Source: Candidatus Staskawiczbacteria bacterium
Lineage (GTDB): Bacteria > Patescibacteriota > Minisyncoccia > Minisyncoccales > Staskawiczbacteraceae
Direction: 5' to 3'
DNA length: 33,718 nucleotides
NCBI GenBank assembly: GCA_903854535.1
Contig: CAINWR010000068.1
Location: 1-33,718 of the forward strand
Both the position numbers and the translations under genes were made by a program. Of this stretch, positions 16,890 to 26,216 are shown one piece after another. Every line of letters begins with the position of its first letter. Positions within the stretch are counted from its first letter, which is position 1. Below the pieces are notes generated by a model that did not search any database, was not told the origin of the DNA, and saw only the letters and a list, made by a program, of their open reading frames with translations.

Positions 16890-18101
16890 TTATTCGCCGA
16901 TTCTCAAGTTGGAGTCGGCTTTTAAATTTTCCCAATTGGTCGGGGTCGGACCCCGATTATTTTTTATGTTAAAATAGCCGGCGATGGCGATCATGAGTCC
17001 GTTGTCGGTGCTTAAATTGGCTGGCGGATAGATGATTTGAATTTTGTATTCTGAAGCCAGAACGCTGAATTGTTTTTTTAATTCTTGATTGGCAGAAACT
17101 CCTCCGCCCAAGATAATTGATTTGGCGCCAAAATCTTTTACTGCTTTGAAAGTTTTTTTCAAAAGTACATCTATTATAGCTTGCTGGATTTCAGCTGACA
17201 TCGCAGAAATATAATCTTTATTTTTTTGAATTTTTTTTGGTTGTTTTATGTGTGAATAAAGCACTGCAGTTTTTAGACCAGAAAAACTCATATCATAATC
17301 TTTGGTATTTAGCATTGGGCGAGGAAGCTTAGCTTGTAGGTTGTAGCTGGTAGTTTGTAGGGCGAGTTTTGAGATTATGGGTCCTCCTGGATAGCTAAGC
17401 CCTAAAATTTTAGCTGATTTATCAAAACATTCACCAGCAGCATCATCTCTAGTTTCACCCAAGATTTTATATTTACCCACATCTTCAACCAAAATAATCT
17501 GCGTATGTCCACCCGATACGACTAGGGCAATAGCCGGAAATTCGGTTTTTAAAATTTGATCATTGGGATTTGATTGAAAATTGAAAATTGAAAATTGAAA
17601 ATTCGAGACTAGTATATGTCCTTCTATATGATTTACCGGAATTATGGGAATATCCCAAAAATACGACAAGGCTCTGGCAAAATTTACTCCTACCCACAAG
17701 CAGGGCTCAAGCCCAGGCCCATTAGTAACTGCAATATAATCTATATCTGGTTTTGAATATTTTTTTAAAAATGGAATTAATTTTTTTGCTAGTTCAGGCT
17801 CGCGCTCAAGGATAATTTTTAATTGAGAAATTTTATCATTGGAAAATTTATTGGAAATTGGAAATTGAGAATTGAAAATTCTAAGTATTTCTGCTTTTCT
17901 TAGTGCTTGAATAAATGTTGGAACTAGATTCTTCTGGTGTTCGCGTTTTGCCATCATAGGAAAAACACCACCATATTTTTTATGAACTTTTATTTGGGAA
18001 GCAACTTCATTTGCTAAAACCAAAAAAGCGTCATTATTTTTGACTTCCAAAATAGCTATTCCTGTATCATCGCAAGATGTTTCTATGCCAAGTATTTTCA
18101 T
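16890..18101 (-). CDS. tsaD: tRNA N6-adenosine threonylcarbamoyltransferase TsaD
   Basis: MKILGIETSCDDTGIAIL, HEKKYGGVFP-like segment, TNGPGLEPCLWVGVNFA, PVNHIEGH, LVVSGGHTQI, GEARDDAAGE-like GETRDDAAGECFDKSAKILGLSYPGG, GGGVSANQELK. Confidence 0.95.
   Translation of the reverse strand: MKILGIETSCDDTGIAILEVKNNDAFLVLANEVASQIKVHKKYGGVFPMMAKREHQKNLVPTFIQALRKAEILRIFNSQFPISNKFSNDKISQLKIILEREPELAKKLIPFLKKYSKPDIDYIAVTNGPGLEPCLWVGVNFARALSYFWDIPIIPVNHIEGHILVSNFQFSIFNFQSNPNDQILKTEFPAIALVVSGGHTQIILVEDVGKYKILGETRDDAAGECFDKSAKILGLSYPGGPIISKLALQTTSYNLQAKLPRPMLNTKDYDMSFSGLKTAVLYSHIKQPKKIQKNKDYISAMSAEIQQAIIDVLLKKTFKAVKDFGAKSIILGGGVSANQELKKQFSVLASEYKIQIIYPPANLSTDNGLMIAIAGYFNIKNNRGPTPTNWENLKADSNLRIGE
17328..17360. 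repeat. 33-bp dispersed repeat, copy B (within tsaD coding sequence)
   Basis: CTTAGCTTGTAGGTTGTAGCTGGTAGTTTGTAG; translated in tsaD as part of LALQTTSYNLQAKL. Confidence 0.85.
17574..17601. repeat. Heptanucleotide tandem repeat inside tsaD (TTGAAAA x4)
   Basis: Four exact TTGAAAA units; on the minus strand the region encodes NFQFSIFNFQ. Confidence 0.9.
17851..17880. repeat. Second degenerate heptanucleotide repeat inside tsaD
   Basis: TTGGAAA TTGGAAA TTGAGAA TTGAAAA TT; encodes IFNSQFPISN on the minus strand. Confidence 0.85.
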
Positions 18102-18172
18102 ATAGTTTATGTTTCTTTTTACCTTAAAACTTGAAAAAAATCAATTTATATTGTAATATTTAATTATATTAT

Positions 18173-18250
18173 GGCCCCGTCGTCTAGCCTGGTCTAGGAC
18201 ATCAGATTTTCATTCTGGTAACCCGGGTTCAAATCCCGGCGGGGTCACCA
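18173..18250 (+). tRNA. tRNA-Glu (anticodon UUC), CCA encoded
   Basis: GGCCCCG...CGGGGTC-A-CCA; anticodon arm TCAGA-TTTTCAT-TCTGG; T arm CCCGGGTTCAAATCCCGG. Confidence 0.93.
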
Positions 18251-19800
18251 TGGAAAAAGCAGAGTATTTAAATATATCAAAAGCTTCAGATTTAAAAAAT
18301 TTCAAAGATAGGACTATCTACCGATTTTTTGAGATTTTGCCTGGAGTTATAAGTTTGGGAACCCTAGCAGGGGTTCTTGTTTTTTCATGGCTTTTGCCAT
18401 TTTGGGTATCAATATTTATAATCTGTTTTTGTTTCTATTATCTTTTTAGAGTGTTTTATTTTTCTTTACATCAAATAGTGAGTTATTTTAAAGTAAAAAA
18501 ATATCTTAAAGAAGATTGGTTAAATAAATTAAAGAAAATTAATAACCCTACTTTAAGTACAATTAAAGATTGGAAAGATATATATCATATTATTATCTTG
18601 CCAAGTTATAAAGAATCTAAAGAATTAATTAAAGAGACATTAGATTCAATAATAAATTCTGAATATCCCAAAGAAAAAATGATTATTATTTTATCTCGTG
18701 AAGATAGAGCTGGTAAAGATTTTGCTAAAATAGATTTTGATTTGAAGGATGAATATAAAAATAAGTTTTTTGAATTTTTAACTACAGTTCACCCAGATAA
18801 TATTAAAGGTGAAATTGGCGGTAAGGGGTCAAATGTATCTTGGGCTAGCAAAGAAGCTAAGAAATTAATTGATAGATTAAAGATGCCTTATGAAAATATT
18901 TTAATTTCAAGTTTTGATATAGATACAAAAGTTTATCCAAAATATTTTGCTTGTTTGACTTACTATTATTTAACTACAGAAAATCCTACAATGGCTAGTT
19001 ATCAGCCAATACCTGTATATAATAACAACATCTGGACAGCTCCAGCATTTTCTAGGGTTGTGTCTACTTCAAATACTTTTTGGCAAATGATTCAACAAGA
19101 AAGAGCTGAGAAACTTACTACATACTCATCGCACTCTACTCCTGCAAAAACTTTTTTTGAAGTAGGATATCCTGATAATATAGTGCAAGATGATTCAAGA
19201 ATATTTTGGAGGGCTTATCTTTATTATGATGCTAATTATAAAGTAGTGCCTATTTATTATTTGGTTTCAATGGATGCTGTTATGGCCAAAGGTTTTTGGA
19301 GAACTGTAATTAATCAATACAAGCAACAAAGGAGATGGGCTTGGGGGTGCGCTGAAATTCCATATATTGCCTTTGGTTTTTTAAAAAATAAAAAAATTCC
19401 ATTTTGGCATAAATTATTTAATTTATATGTAATCATTGATGGCTTTTGGTCTTGGGCTACAGCAGCGCTTTTGCTTTTTGCTTTGGGCTGGCTTCCGATA
19501 TTTTTAGGTGGTACGGATTTCAATTATTCTATACTATCTTTTAATTTGCCTATTCTTACAGGACGTATAATGACATTATCTTTAGCTGGAATGCTTGTAT
19601 CTGCAATATTAAGCACATTGCTTTTACCAAAATTACCTCAAGGAATGAGCAAATGGAAAAAAATTTCTATATTTTTACAATGGATATTTTTGCCTGTGAC
19701 ACTTATAATTTTTGGGTCTCTGCCTGCTTTAGATGCTCAAATAAGACTTATGCTAGGACGTCATATGGGATTTTGGGTGACTGAAAAGGTAAGGAAGTAA
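18250..19800 (+). CDS. Multi-TM family 2 glycosyltransferase
   Basis: HIIILPSYKESKELIKETLDSIINSEYPKEKMIIILSRED, SSFDIDTKVYPKYF, VQDDSRIFWRAYLYY, QYKQQRRWAWGCAEIP, then C-terminal TM helices. The ATG shares its A with the tRNA CCA. Confidence 0.85.
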   Translation: MEKAEYLNISKASDLKNFKDRTIYRFFEILPGVISLGTLAGVLVFSWLLPFWVSIFIICFCFYYLFRVFYFSLHQIVSYFKVKKYLKEDWLNKLKKINNPTLSTIKDWKDIYHIIILPSYKESKELIKETLDSIINSEYPKEKMIIILSREDRAGKDFAKIDFDLKDEYKNKFFEFLTTVHPDNIKGEIGGKGSNVSWASKEAKKLIDRLKMPYENILISSFDIDTKVYPKYFACLTYYYLTTENPTMASYQPIPVYNNNIWTAPAFSRVVSTSNTFWQMIQQERAEKLTTYSSHSTPAKTFFEVGYPDNIVQDDSRIFWRAYLYYDANYKVVPIYYLVSMDAVMAKGFWRTVINQYKQQRRWAWGCAEIPYIAFGFLKNKKIPFWHKLFNLYVIIDGFWSWATAALLLFALGWLPIFLGGTDFNYSILSFNLPILTGRIMTLSLAGMLVSAILSTLLLPKLPQGMSKWKKISIFLQWIFLPVTLIIFGSLPALDAQIRLMLGRHMGFWVTEKVRK

Positions 19801-19858
19801 AATTTGACACTGGTTTTGGTAAGAGTAAAATAAAGGTATATAAATAAAATTTAGAAAT

Positions 19859-20131
19859 ATGATAGATAATAAAGATATAGAAAATTTAAAAGAAGCTTTT
19901 AAAGAAGTCTTTGAGACAAAAGATGAAGCTGTTGAATTTAAGAATGAGATTTTAACAGGTCAAGATGAAATATTAAAAAAACTTGATATTCTTTTAAGCG
20001 ATAAAGATATTAGTGATGCTCAAGATAAAAGAAAAACCAAAGTTTTGGAAATTCATAATAATGCATTGAAAAGAGAAAAGATTTTATCAGAACAGGAAAG
20101 TTTACAGGTTGATCAACTTAGCGCATTCTGA
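19859..20131 (+). CDS. Small coiled-coil-like protein of unknown function
   Basis: 90 aa, charged and helical; preceded by TTGACA-16-TAAAAT (19804-19831). Confidence 0.6.
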   Translation: MIDNKDIENLKEAFKEVFETKDEAVEFKNEILTGQDEILKKLDILLSDKDISDAQDKRKTKVLEIHNNALKREKILSEQESLQVDQLSAF

Positions 20132-20158
20132 ATAAAACTATTATTAAAATAAAAAATC

Positions 20159-20189
20159 AGCCCCTCAGCTTTACTCAGGGCTTTTTTTG
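20159..20189. terminator. Bidirectional terminator between convergent genes
   Basis: AAAAAATCAGCCC-ctcagctttactca-GGGCTTTTTTT. Confidence 0.7.
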
Positions 20190-20198
20190 TAAAATAAA

Positions 20199-22388
20199 TT
20201 ATTCAAAATGAATTTTTTTCTGCAATAGTTTTAACTTTTCTTTTAAGATTGGATAATCTTTGAGCTCTGGATCTTTTTCTAAAAGCTCTTTGGCTGAACT
20301 GCGAGTTTTTTCTACAAGAAATATATTAAACAACCCTTCCATTGCAAAATCTGGAATACCCCATTGAGTGCTACCATAAAGTGATCCTGGACCTCTTATT
20401 TCTAAATCTTTTTCTGCAAGCTTGAATCCACTATCTAATTCTACCATTGCTTTGAGTCTTTTCCTGTTTAGCTGATCTGGGCTAGTGGTGAATAAAAAGC
20501 AATAAGATTGTAAATTTGATCTACCAACTCTGCCACGGAATTGATGAAGTTGAGCAAGTCCAAAACGTTCAGCTCCTTCTATCATCATTACAGTAGCTCT
20601 TGGCACATCTACTCCAACTTCTACAACTGAAGTAGAAACTAAAATATCTAATTCTCCTTTTTGAAAATCTAGCATTATACGTTCTTTTTCTTCTGGTTTC
20701 ATTTTACCGTGGAGCATAGTTATTCTTAAATCAGGAAAAATCTCTTTAGATAATCTTTCATATTCTTCTTTTACAGCTTTTACATCATTTTGCAATAAAG
20801 ATGCAAAATTATTTGTAGGCGCATAATTCTGAGGTATAAAATTAGAAGACATGGTTGTTGTTTCATTTATTCTAGCTTCTATCTTCGAGCTTTTGCTTTC
20901 TATCTTGGGGCATATCACAAAAACACCACGGCCTTGTTTTACTTCTTTTTCTATGAATTCATAAGCTTGTTTCCTTTGACTAGGTTCTACAATTATAGTT
21001 TTTATTTTTTTTCTGTTCTTGGGCATTTCTGATATTAAAGATACATCTAAATCTCCATATACAGTTAATGCTAATGTGCGAGGTATTGGAGTAGCTGTCA
21101 TTGATAAAAGATGAGGAGTTAATTTCGCAAAATCAAAAAGTTTAGCTCTTTGTTCTACTCCAAATCTATGTTGTTCATCTACAATAGCTAGTCCCAGATT
21201 TTTGAATTCAACTCCTTTTTGAATTAAGCTGTGGGTACCTATTATAATATCAAGCTGGCCATTTTCTAAATCACCTAAAATGCTTTTTCTAGAAACATCA
21301 GATATATCTTTTTGTTTAGCAATTCTATAGTTTTTGCTAGTAAGTAGTCCGATTGAAACATCAAAATTTTCTAGTAATTTGGAAATTGTTTTGAAGTGTT
21401 GTTTAGCTAAAATTTCTGTTGGGCCCATAAAAGCTGTTTGATATTTATGTTTAGCTACATTTAAGGCTGCCATAGTAGCTACAACTGTTTTACCACTTCC
21501 TACATCGCCTTGCAAAAGTCGAGACATTGGAACTGGTTTTTCTAAATCTTTTAAAATTTGAAAAGCTGAGACTTTCTGAGAATCAGTAAGCTGGAAAGGC
21601 AAAGAATCTGTAAATTGTTTCATTAAGTCAGCATTTAGAGGGAAGGCTGGGGCTTTTTTAAGCTGTAATCTAGCTTTTTCTTTGAGAACTGAAAGTTGAA
21701 TTAAAAATAATTCTTCAAAAGAAAAGCGAGCTTTGGCTGCATCTGCATATTCAAAACTCTCTGGAAAATGTACTTGCCATATAGCTTCATTGATTGGTAA
21801 AAATTTATATTTTTTTAAAATATCATTTGGCAAAGATTCTGGAATTTGATTCTCCAAAATAGTTAGAATAGGTTTTATAATATAGCGAAGCCATCTTGAA
21901 GTTATTCCGCGAGTTTCAGGATATATTGGAATAATTCTGCCTGTATGAGTAAGTTCATTGTTCTCTACATCTTCTGTGATAAATTCATGAATTGGATTAG
22001 ACAAATAAATTCCTTCTTTACCCAAAGCCACTTTACCAGCTAAGCAAATAAATTGTCCTTCTTTTAAGCTTTTTAATAAATAAGGTTGATTAAACCACAA
22101 AGCTTTTATTTCACCAGAATTATCTTGTATGGTAATCTGGGTGATATTCATAAATTTGCGAGGAGTGTTTGCACTTTCTATTTCAATAATTTCACCTTGC
22201 ACACACACATTTTGCGAAAGTTGTTTTTTAGCTTTTGCAATTTCTATTACATCAGAAAAATCTTCATAGCGCGAAGGAAAATGATAAAGCAAATCAGCTA
22301 TAGTGTGAATACCCATTTTTTTAAGTCTTTTTTGATAAGCAGATCCGATTCTAGGAATATCTTCTATTTTAGTATGTAGTGATAACAT
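20199..22388 (-). CDS. recG: ATP-dependent DNA helicase RecG
   Basis: LLQGDVGSGKTVVA, AIVDEQHRFGVEQR, LSMTATPIPRTLALTVYGDLDVS, QFRGRVGRS, plus an N-terminal wedge/OB domain. Confidence 0.95.
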   Translation of the reverse strand: MLSLHTKIEDIPRIGSAYQKRLKKMGIHTIADLLYHFPSRYEDFSDVIEIAKAKKQLSQNVCVQGEIIEIESANTPRKFMNITQITIQDNSGEIKALWFNQPYLLKSLKEGQFICLAGKVALGKEGIYLSNPIHEFITEDVENNELTHTGRIIPIYPETRGITSRWLRYIIKPILTILENQIPESLPNDILKKYKFLPINEAIWQVHFPESFEYADAAKARFSFEELFLIQLSVLKEKARLQLKKAPAFPLNADLMKQFTDSLPFQLTDSQKVSAFQILKDLEKPVPMSRLLQGDVGSGKTVVATMAALNVAKHKYQTAFMGPTEILAKQHFKTISKLLENFDVSIGLLTSKNYRIAKQKDISDVSRKSILGDLENGQLDIIIGTHSLIQKGVEFKNLGLAIVDEQHRFGVEQRAKLFDFAKLTPHLLSMTATPIPRTLALTVYGDLDVSLISEMPKNRKKIKTIIVEPSQRKQAYEFIEKEVKQGRGVFVICPKIESKSSKIEARINETTTMSSNFIPQNYAPTNNFASLLQNDVKAVKEEYERLSKEIFPDLRITMLHGKMKPEEKERIMLDFQKGELDILVSTSVVEVGVDVPRATVMMIEGAERFGLAQLHQFRGRVGRSNLQSYCFLFTTSPDQLNRKRLKAMVELDSGFKLAEKDLEIRGPGSLYGSTQWGIPDFAMEGLFNIFLVEKTRSSAKELLEKDPELKDYPILKEKLKLLQKKIHFE

Positions 22389-22417
22389 ATAGTAATCTTA
22401 CCAAAAAATATAGTAAT

Positions 22418-22450
22418 AAAAAAGCCCAATTTTAAAATTAGGCTTTTTTT
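22418..22450. terminator. Bidirectional intrinsic terminator between recG and nrdB
   Basis: AAAAAGCCCAATTTTAAAATTAGGCTTTTTTT. Confidence 0.75.
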
Positions 22451-22452
22451 GT

Positions 22453-23439
22453 TTATTTTTTTTGGTCAGAGCCTGAATCTACTTCGTATTTGGTGTTTTG
22501 TTGTTCAAAGAAATTTACAAGTTCTAGCACATCTGTAGCAGAAGCCATCCATTTTGCTGGATTGGTAACATTGTAATGAGTTGGCAGGCCTAGTTCTTCA
22601 AGTCTGCGATCTGCTACATATTGTACATATTGATTTACATAATCTGCATTAAGTCCTAAAATTCCGCGAGGGAATAAATCTTTGTTATAAGTTGTCTCAA
22701 CATTTACCCCATCAATTATAATTTGTCTTATTTCAGAAGCAAAATCTTCTGTAAGTAAATCAGAATTTTCTTCTAAAATAGTTTGGATTAAATTAATACC
22801 AAATTTTAAATGTAGACTTTCATCTCGCAAAACCCAGTCTATCATAGAGCCAAAATTACGCAATTGATTGCGCTGGCGAAAAGATAAAGCCACCATAAAT
22901 CCAGAATAAAACCAGATTCCTTCCATAACAATATTAGTAGCTACAAGATTGCGGATAAAATCTTTTTTACCTTCTGTAGTTTGCACATCAAGCTTGTCTT
23001 CTGTCATTCTTCTTAAATATTTTAATATAAAATCTTCTTTATCTTGCATTGAAGGAGTATCTAAGTGCACATTGTAAATTTTTTCTTTGTCAAAAGGAAA
23101 AGTTTCTAAAACATATTCAAAAGCTACGCAGTGGTTGGCTTCTTCCCACATTTGTTTGGCTAAATATAAATGAGCTTCTGGGCTTTTTAAATAAGGATAA
23201 ATACCCAAAGCAATAGAGCGGTTTACAATTAATTCTGCAGGATTAAAAAACGCCATTAAAAATTTTACCGAATGTCTTTCATCTTCTGTCATTTTGGTAA
23301 AATCTTCTAAATCTTCTTTTAAAGCAATTTCATGTGGAAACCAAGTGTTTCTTACAGCTTGCTGATATAAATCATAAGCCCATTGATATTTTATTGGATG
23401 TAAATTTACATCTTCTGGTGATGCTTTTCCTAAAATCAT
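22453..23439 (-). CDS. nrdB: Class I ribonucleotide reductase small (beta) subunit
   Basis: MILGKASPEDVNLHPIKYQWAYDLYQQAVRNTWFPHEI..., KQMWEEANHCVAFEYVLE, DWVLRDESLHLKFG. Start set to ATG at 23439; the track's longer version overlaps nrdA out of frame. Confidence 0.92.
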   Translation of the reverse strand: MILGKASPEDVNLHPIKYQWAYDLYQQAVRNTWFPHEIALKEDLEDFTKMTEDERHSVKFLMAFFNPAELIVNRSIALGIYPYLKSPEAHLYLAKQMWEEANHCVAFEYVLETFPFDKEKIYNVHLDTPSMQDKEDFILKYLRRMTEDKLDVQTTEGKKDFIRNLVATNIVMEGIWFYSGFMVALSFRQRNQLRNFGSMIDWVLRDESLHLKFGINLIQTILEENSDLLTEDFASEIRQIIIDGVNVETTYNKDLFPRGILGLNADYVNQYVQYVADRRLEELGLPTHYNVTNPAKWMASATDVLELVNFFEQQNTKYEVDSGSDQKK

Positions 23440-23464
23440 AAATTTTTTTAAATTAATTATATTT

Positions 23465-26077
23465 TTATTGGCAGGAGTCGCAAGTGTATTGTTCTTGTGG
23501 GTCTGATGGGCCGTGGACTTTATATACTTTTCCATCAATTATTTTCTCTGTGGTTTTTTTAGTGTCATTCCCCTGAAAAGGGGAATCCAGAGGGTTTCGC
23601 ATATTTTGTTGTTTGTGCACGAACTCTGGATCTCCGCTTTCGCGGGGATGACGCTGTGCGACGGTTTCTTTCGCGGGAATGACAGTGGGTGATATTTTTG
23701 TGAAGGCTGAGGCAAAACCTGTTTTGCCGAGGGCTGATGATTTGTTAACTGTTACTGTGCTTTGCTCTGCAGAGTGGCGAGGTTTCATATGTAAATAATA
23801 AGTAGATTTTAAGCCTTTTTTCCAAGCTGTAAAATAAATATCCATTGTTTTTTCAACATCCCTTGAATCTAAATACATATTTCTTGATAATGCTTGATCT
23901 ACCCATTTTTGAGCTCTAGCTGCTACTTCTACAAAAGCATAAGGAGAAACTGCAAAAGAAGTTTTATAAATTTCTTTTATGTGAGTAGGAATTTCTGTAA
24001 TTTCAGAAATATCTCCTTGAAATTCTACTAGTTTATTTTTTATTTTATCCCACAAATTTAAGTTTTTTAGTTCTGTAACTAAATTGTGATTAATATCTAA
24101 ATATTTTCCTGAAATTTTATTTCTTGAAAACACTTGAGCAAATCTTGGATCTATTCCTGGAGTAGTTCCTGCTACAAGGCCAATGTTGGCATTGGGAGCA
24201 ACTGCCATTAAAGTGGCATTTCGCATACCTTGTTTTACTTTTAATCTTAAAGCTGGCCAATTAAGCCAGTTTTGTTTTGAGTTTTTATCTATATCAATTG
24301 GGAATTGGCGAGATTCTTCAAGTTTTGTTATTGTGTCAATCGGTACTTTGCCTTTGGACCATTCAGATCCAGCAAAATTTTTATAACTTCCCCTTTCTTT
24401 AGCTAAATTGCTAGACTCATCAATAGCCATATAGCTTATAAATTCAAAAATCTTATCTGCAAAATCATAAGCATGAGTAGAGTCATAAGCAATGCCTAAT
24501 TGCTCAAGAGCATCAGCAAAACCCATAACACCTAAACCAATGGCTCTGTTTTCAGAATCAGATTTAATGGCTTCAGGAATTGGAAGTTTATTTATATCAA
24601 TTAAATTATCTAATTGGCGCACAGCTAGACGTACAGATTCTTCAAGTTTTTGCCAATTAATTTGCTTTTTATTTATATGAGCTACTAAATTAAGAGAAGC
24701 TAAATTGCAAACTGCAATATTATCCTTGTCTTGAGGTAAACAGATTTCAGTGCAAAGGTTGGACATATGAATTGTGCCAGAGTTGTTGTTTAAAGCTCTA
24801 AGATTAATTGTATCTTTAAACACAAGCCAAGGGTGAGAAGTAGCTTGAAGTGAAGTGATAATTTGCCTGTATTGCTCTGTGGCTGGGACTTTTTTGAAAG
24901 TTCGCATTTTCCCCTGTTCTGCTAATTTTATGTATTCTTGATATTTTAAAGAAAATTCTTTGCCATAAAGCTCATTTAAATCAGAAGTTTCTTTTGGGTC
25001 AAACATATACCAATCTTCTTTATTTTCAACTCTTTTCATAAATTCATCTGAAATAAATACTGCAGTATCTGCTGTGCGCATTCTTAAATAATCATCCCCT
25101 GCATTATGACGCCAGTCCACAAAATCTGCAAAATCTAAATGCCAGTTTTCCATATAAAAACACAAAGCTCCTTTTTTCTTACCTCCTCTTTGAATAGCTC
25201 TTATGGCTGTATCAATTATTTTAGCAAAAGGGGTTGGGCCAGAAGAAGTAGTGTTGTTTGAAGAAAGTGGAGAACCAGTTGCTCTTAATTTGGTGATAGA
25301 AGCTCCAATTCCACCAGAAGCTTTAGAGAGCATCATTACATCTGCTACAGATTTGGAAATATGAGCCATATCATCATGAATTTCTAGTAAAAAACAATTT
25401 GATAAAGCAGGGTTTATTGTTCCAGAATTTATATTTGTAGAACCACCAGCTAAATATTCTAAATTAGACATTTTTTCATAAAATTTTATAGCCTGTTCTG
25501 TTGGCTCCGCTTCATTATAAGAAAGCCCCATAGCTGTTCTCATAAAAAAATATTGAGGAGTTTCAAAAGGTTTTTGATTTTTATCTTTTATAGAATAACG
25601 ATTAAGCAAACTTGAAAGCCCAGCATAAATAAAGAGCTCATCTTTGCTTGTATCTAAAGATTGAGATAGTTTTTCTAAATCAAATTTTTGTTCCATTCTT
25701 GGATCTAAGATTTTGTCAGATACGCCTTGTTTTATATATTTTACAAAATTTTCCTTATGTAATTTTTTAAATTTTTCAATATCTTTGCCATAATCTCCCA
25801 AAACATTTTTATAAACTGTTTTTAAAAGCAATCTTGTGGCTACTTTGTCATAATCTGGGTCATCTTTGATATTTTGAACTGCAGCATTTATTGTAGCTAA
25901 ATCCAATTCTTCTTCTGTAATGCCATCATATAAAGTGACTTGTGTATCTACAGCAATTTGAGTAACTTTAGCTATAGCATCTGGTAGGCCAAAACAAGCT
26001 CTTTCTATGGATCTATTAATTCTATCTGCATTAAATAATTCTTTGGAGCCATCTCTTTTTGTAATATAAATTTCCAT
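23465..26077 (-). CDS. nrdA: Class I ribonucleotide reductase large (alpha) subunit with ATP-cone
   Basis: Start MEIYITKRDGSKELFNADRINRSIERA (ATP cone); SNLCTEICLP; TLMAVAPNANIGLVAGTTPGIDP; HMKPRHSAEQSTVTVNKS; C-terminal CDSCQ redox tail. Confidence 0.95.
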   Translation of the reverse strand: MEIYITKRDGSKELFNADRINRSIERACFGLPDAIAKVTQIAVDTQVTLYDGITEEELDLATINAAVQNIKDDPDYDKVATRLLLKTVYKNVLGDYGKDIEKFKKLHKENFVKYIKQGVSDKILDPRMEQKFDLEKLSQSLDTSKDELFIYAGLSSLLNRYSIKDKNQKPFETPQYFFMRTAMGLSYNEAEPTEQAIKFYEKMSNLEYLAGGSTNINSGTINPALSNCFLLEIHDDMAHISKSVADVMMLSKASGGIGASITKLRATGSPLSSNNTTSSGPTPFAKIIDTAIRAIQRGGKKKGALCFYMENWHLDFADFVDWRHNAGDDYLRMRTADTAVFISDEFMKRVENKEDWYMFDPKETSDLNELYGKEFSLKYQEYIKLAEQGKMRTFKKVPATEQYRQIITSLQATSHPWLVFKDTINLRALNNNSGTIHMSNLCTEICLPQDKDNIAVCNLASLNLVAHINKKQINWQKLEESVRLAVRQLDNLIDINKLPIPEAIKSDSENRAIGLGVMGFADALEQLGIAYDSTHAYDFADKIFEFISYMAIDESSNLAKERGSYKNFAGSEWSKGKVPIDTITKLEESRQFPIDIDKNSKQNWLNWPALRLKVKQGMRNATLMAVAPNANIGLVAGTTPGIDPRFAQVFSRNKISGKYLDINHNLVTELKNLNLWDKIKNKLVEFQGDISEITEIPTHIKEIYKTSFAVSPYAFVEVAARAQKWVDQALSRNMYLDSRDVEKTMDIYFTAWKKGLKSTYYLHMKPRHSAEQSTVTVNKSSALGKTGFASAFTKISPTVIPAKETVAQRHPRESGDPEFVHKQQNMRNPLDSPFQGNDTKKTTEKIIDGKVYKVHGPSDPQEQYTCDSCQ
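23564..23652. repeat. Palindromic mobile-type element inside nrdA, translated as RHPRESGDPEF...
   Basis: Outer GTCATTCCCC/GGGGATGAC; ATTCCCC-tgaaaa-GGGGAAT (23567-23586); CCAGAG (23587-23592)/CTCTGG (23624-23629); partial further copy CGCGGGAATGACAG at 23672-23685. Confidence 0.85.
23711..23728. repeat. Perfect inverted repeat inside nrdA next to the palindromic element
   Basis: GGCAAAAC-ct-GTTTTGCC. Confidence 0.75.
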
Positions 26078-26179
26078 GTTAGTTTCTTAATTGTAATATC
26101 CGACTAATCTTGTCGGAAATTAATTATATCACTTCCAAAAATCAGGTCAACTGTGAATAACTTTTTTGTAAACAAAAAA

Positions 26180-26211
26180 GGAGAGCGTCGCCATCGTGGC
26201 GACATCTCTCC
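26180..26211 (-). terminator. Strong intrinsic terminator for the small membrane protein gene
   Basis: Stem GGAGAG/CTCTCC plus GTCGCCA/TGGCGAC; minus-strand reading continues into TTTTTT. Confidence 0.85.
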
Positions 26212-26216
26212 AATAT

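Noticed and set aside
23440-23538. N-terminal extension of nrdB in the ORF track
   Set aside because: It overlaps the nrdA C-terminal tail out of frame and MILGKASPEDVN at 23439 matches a normal NrdB start; treated as a start-site overcall.
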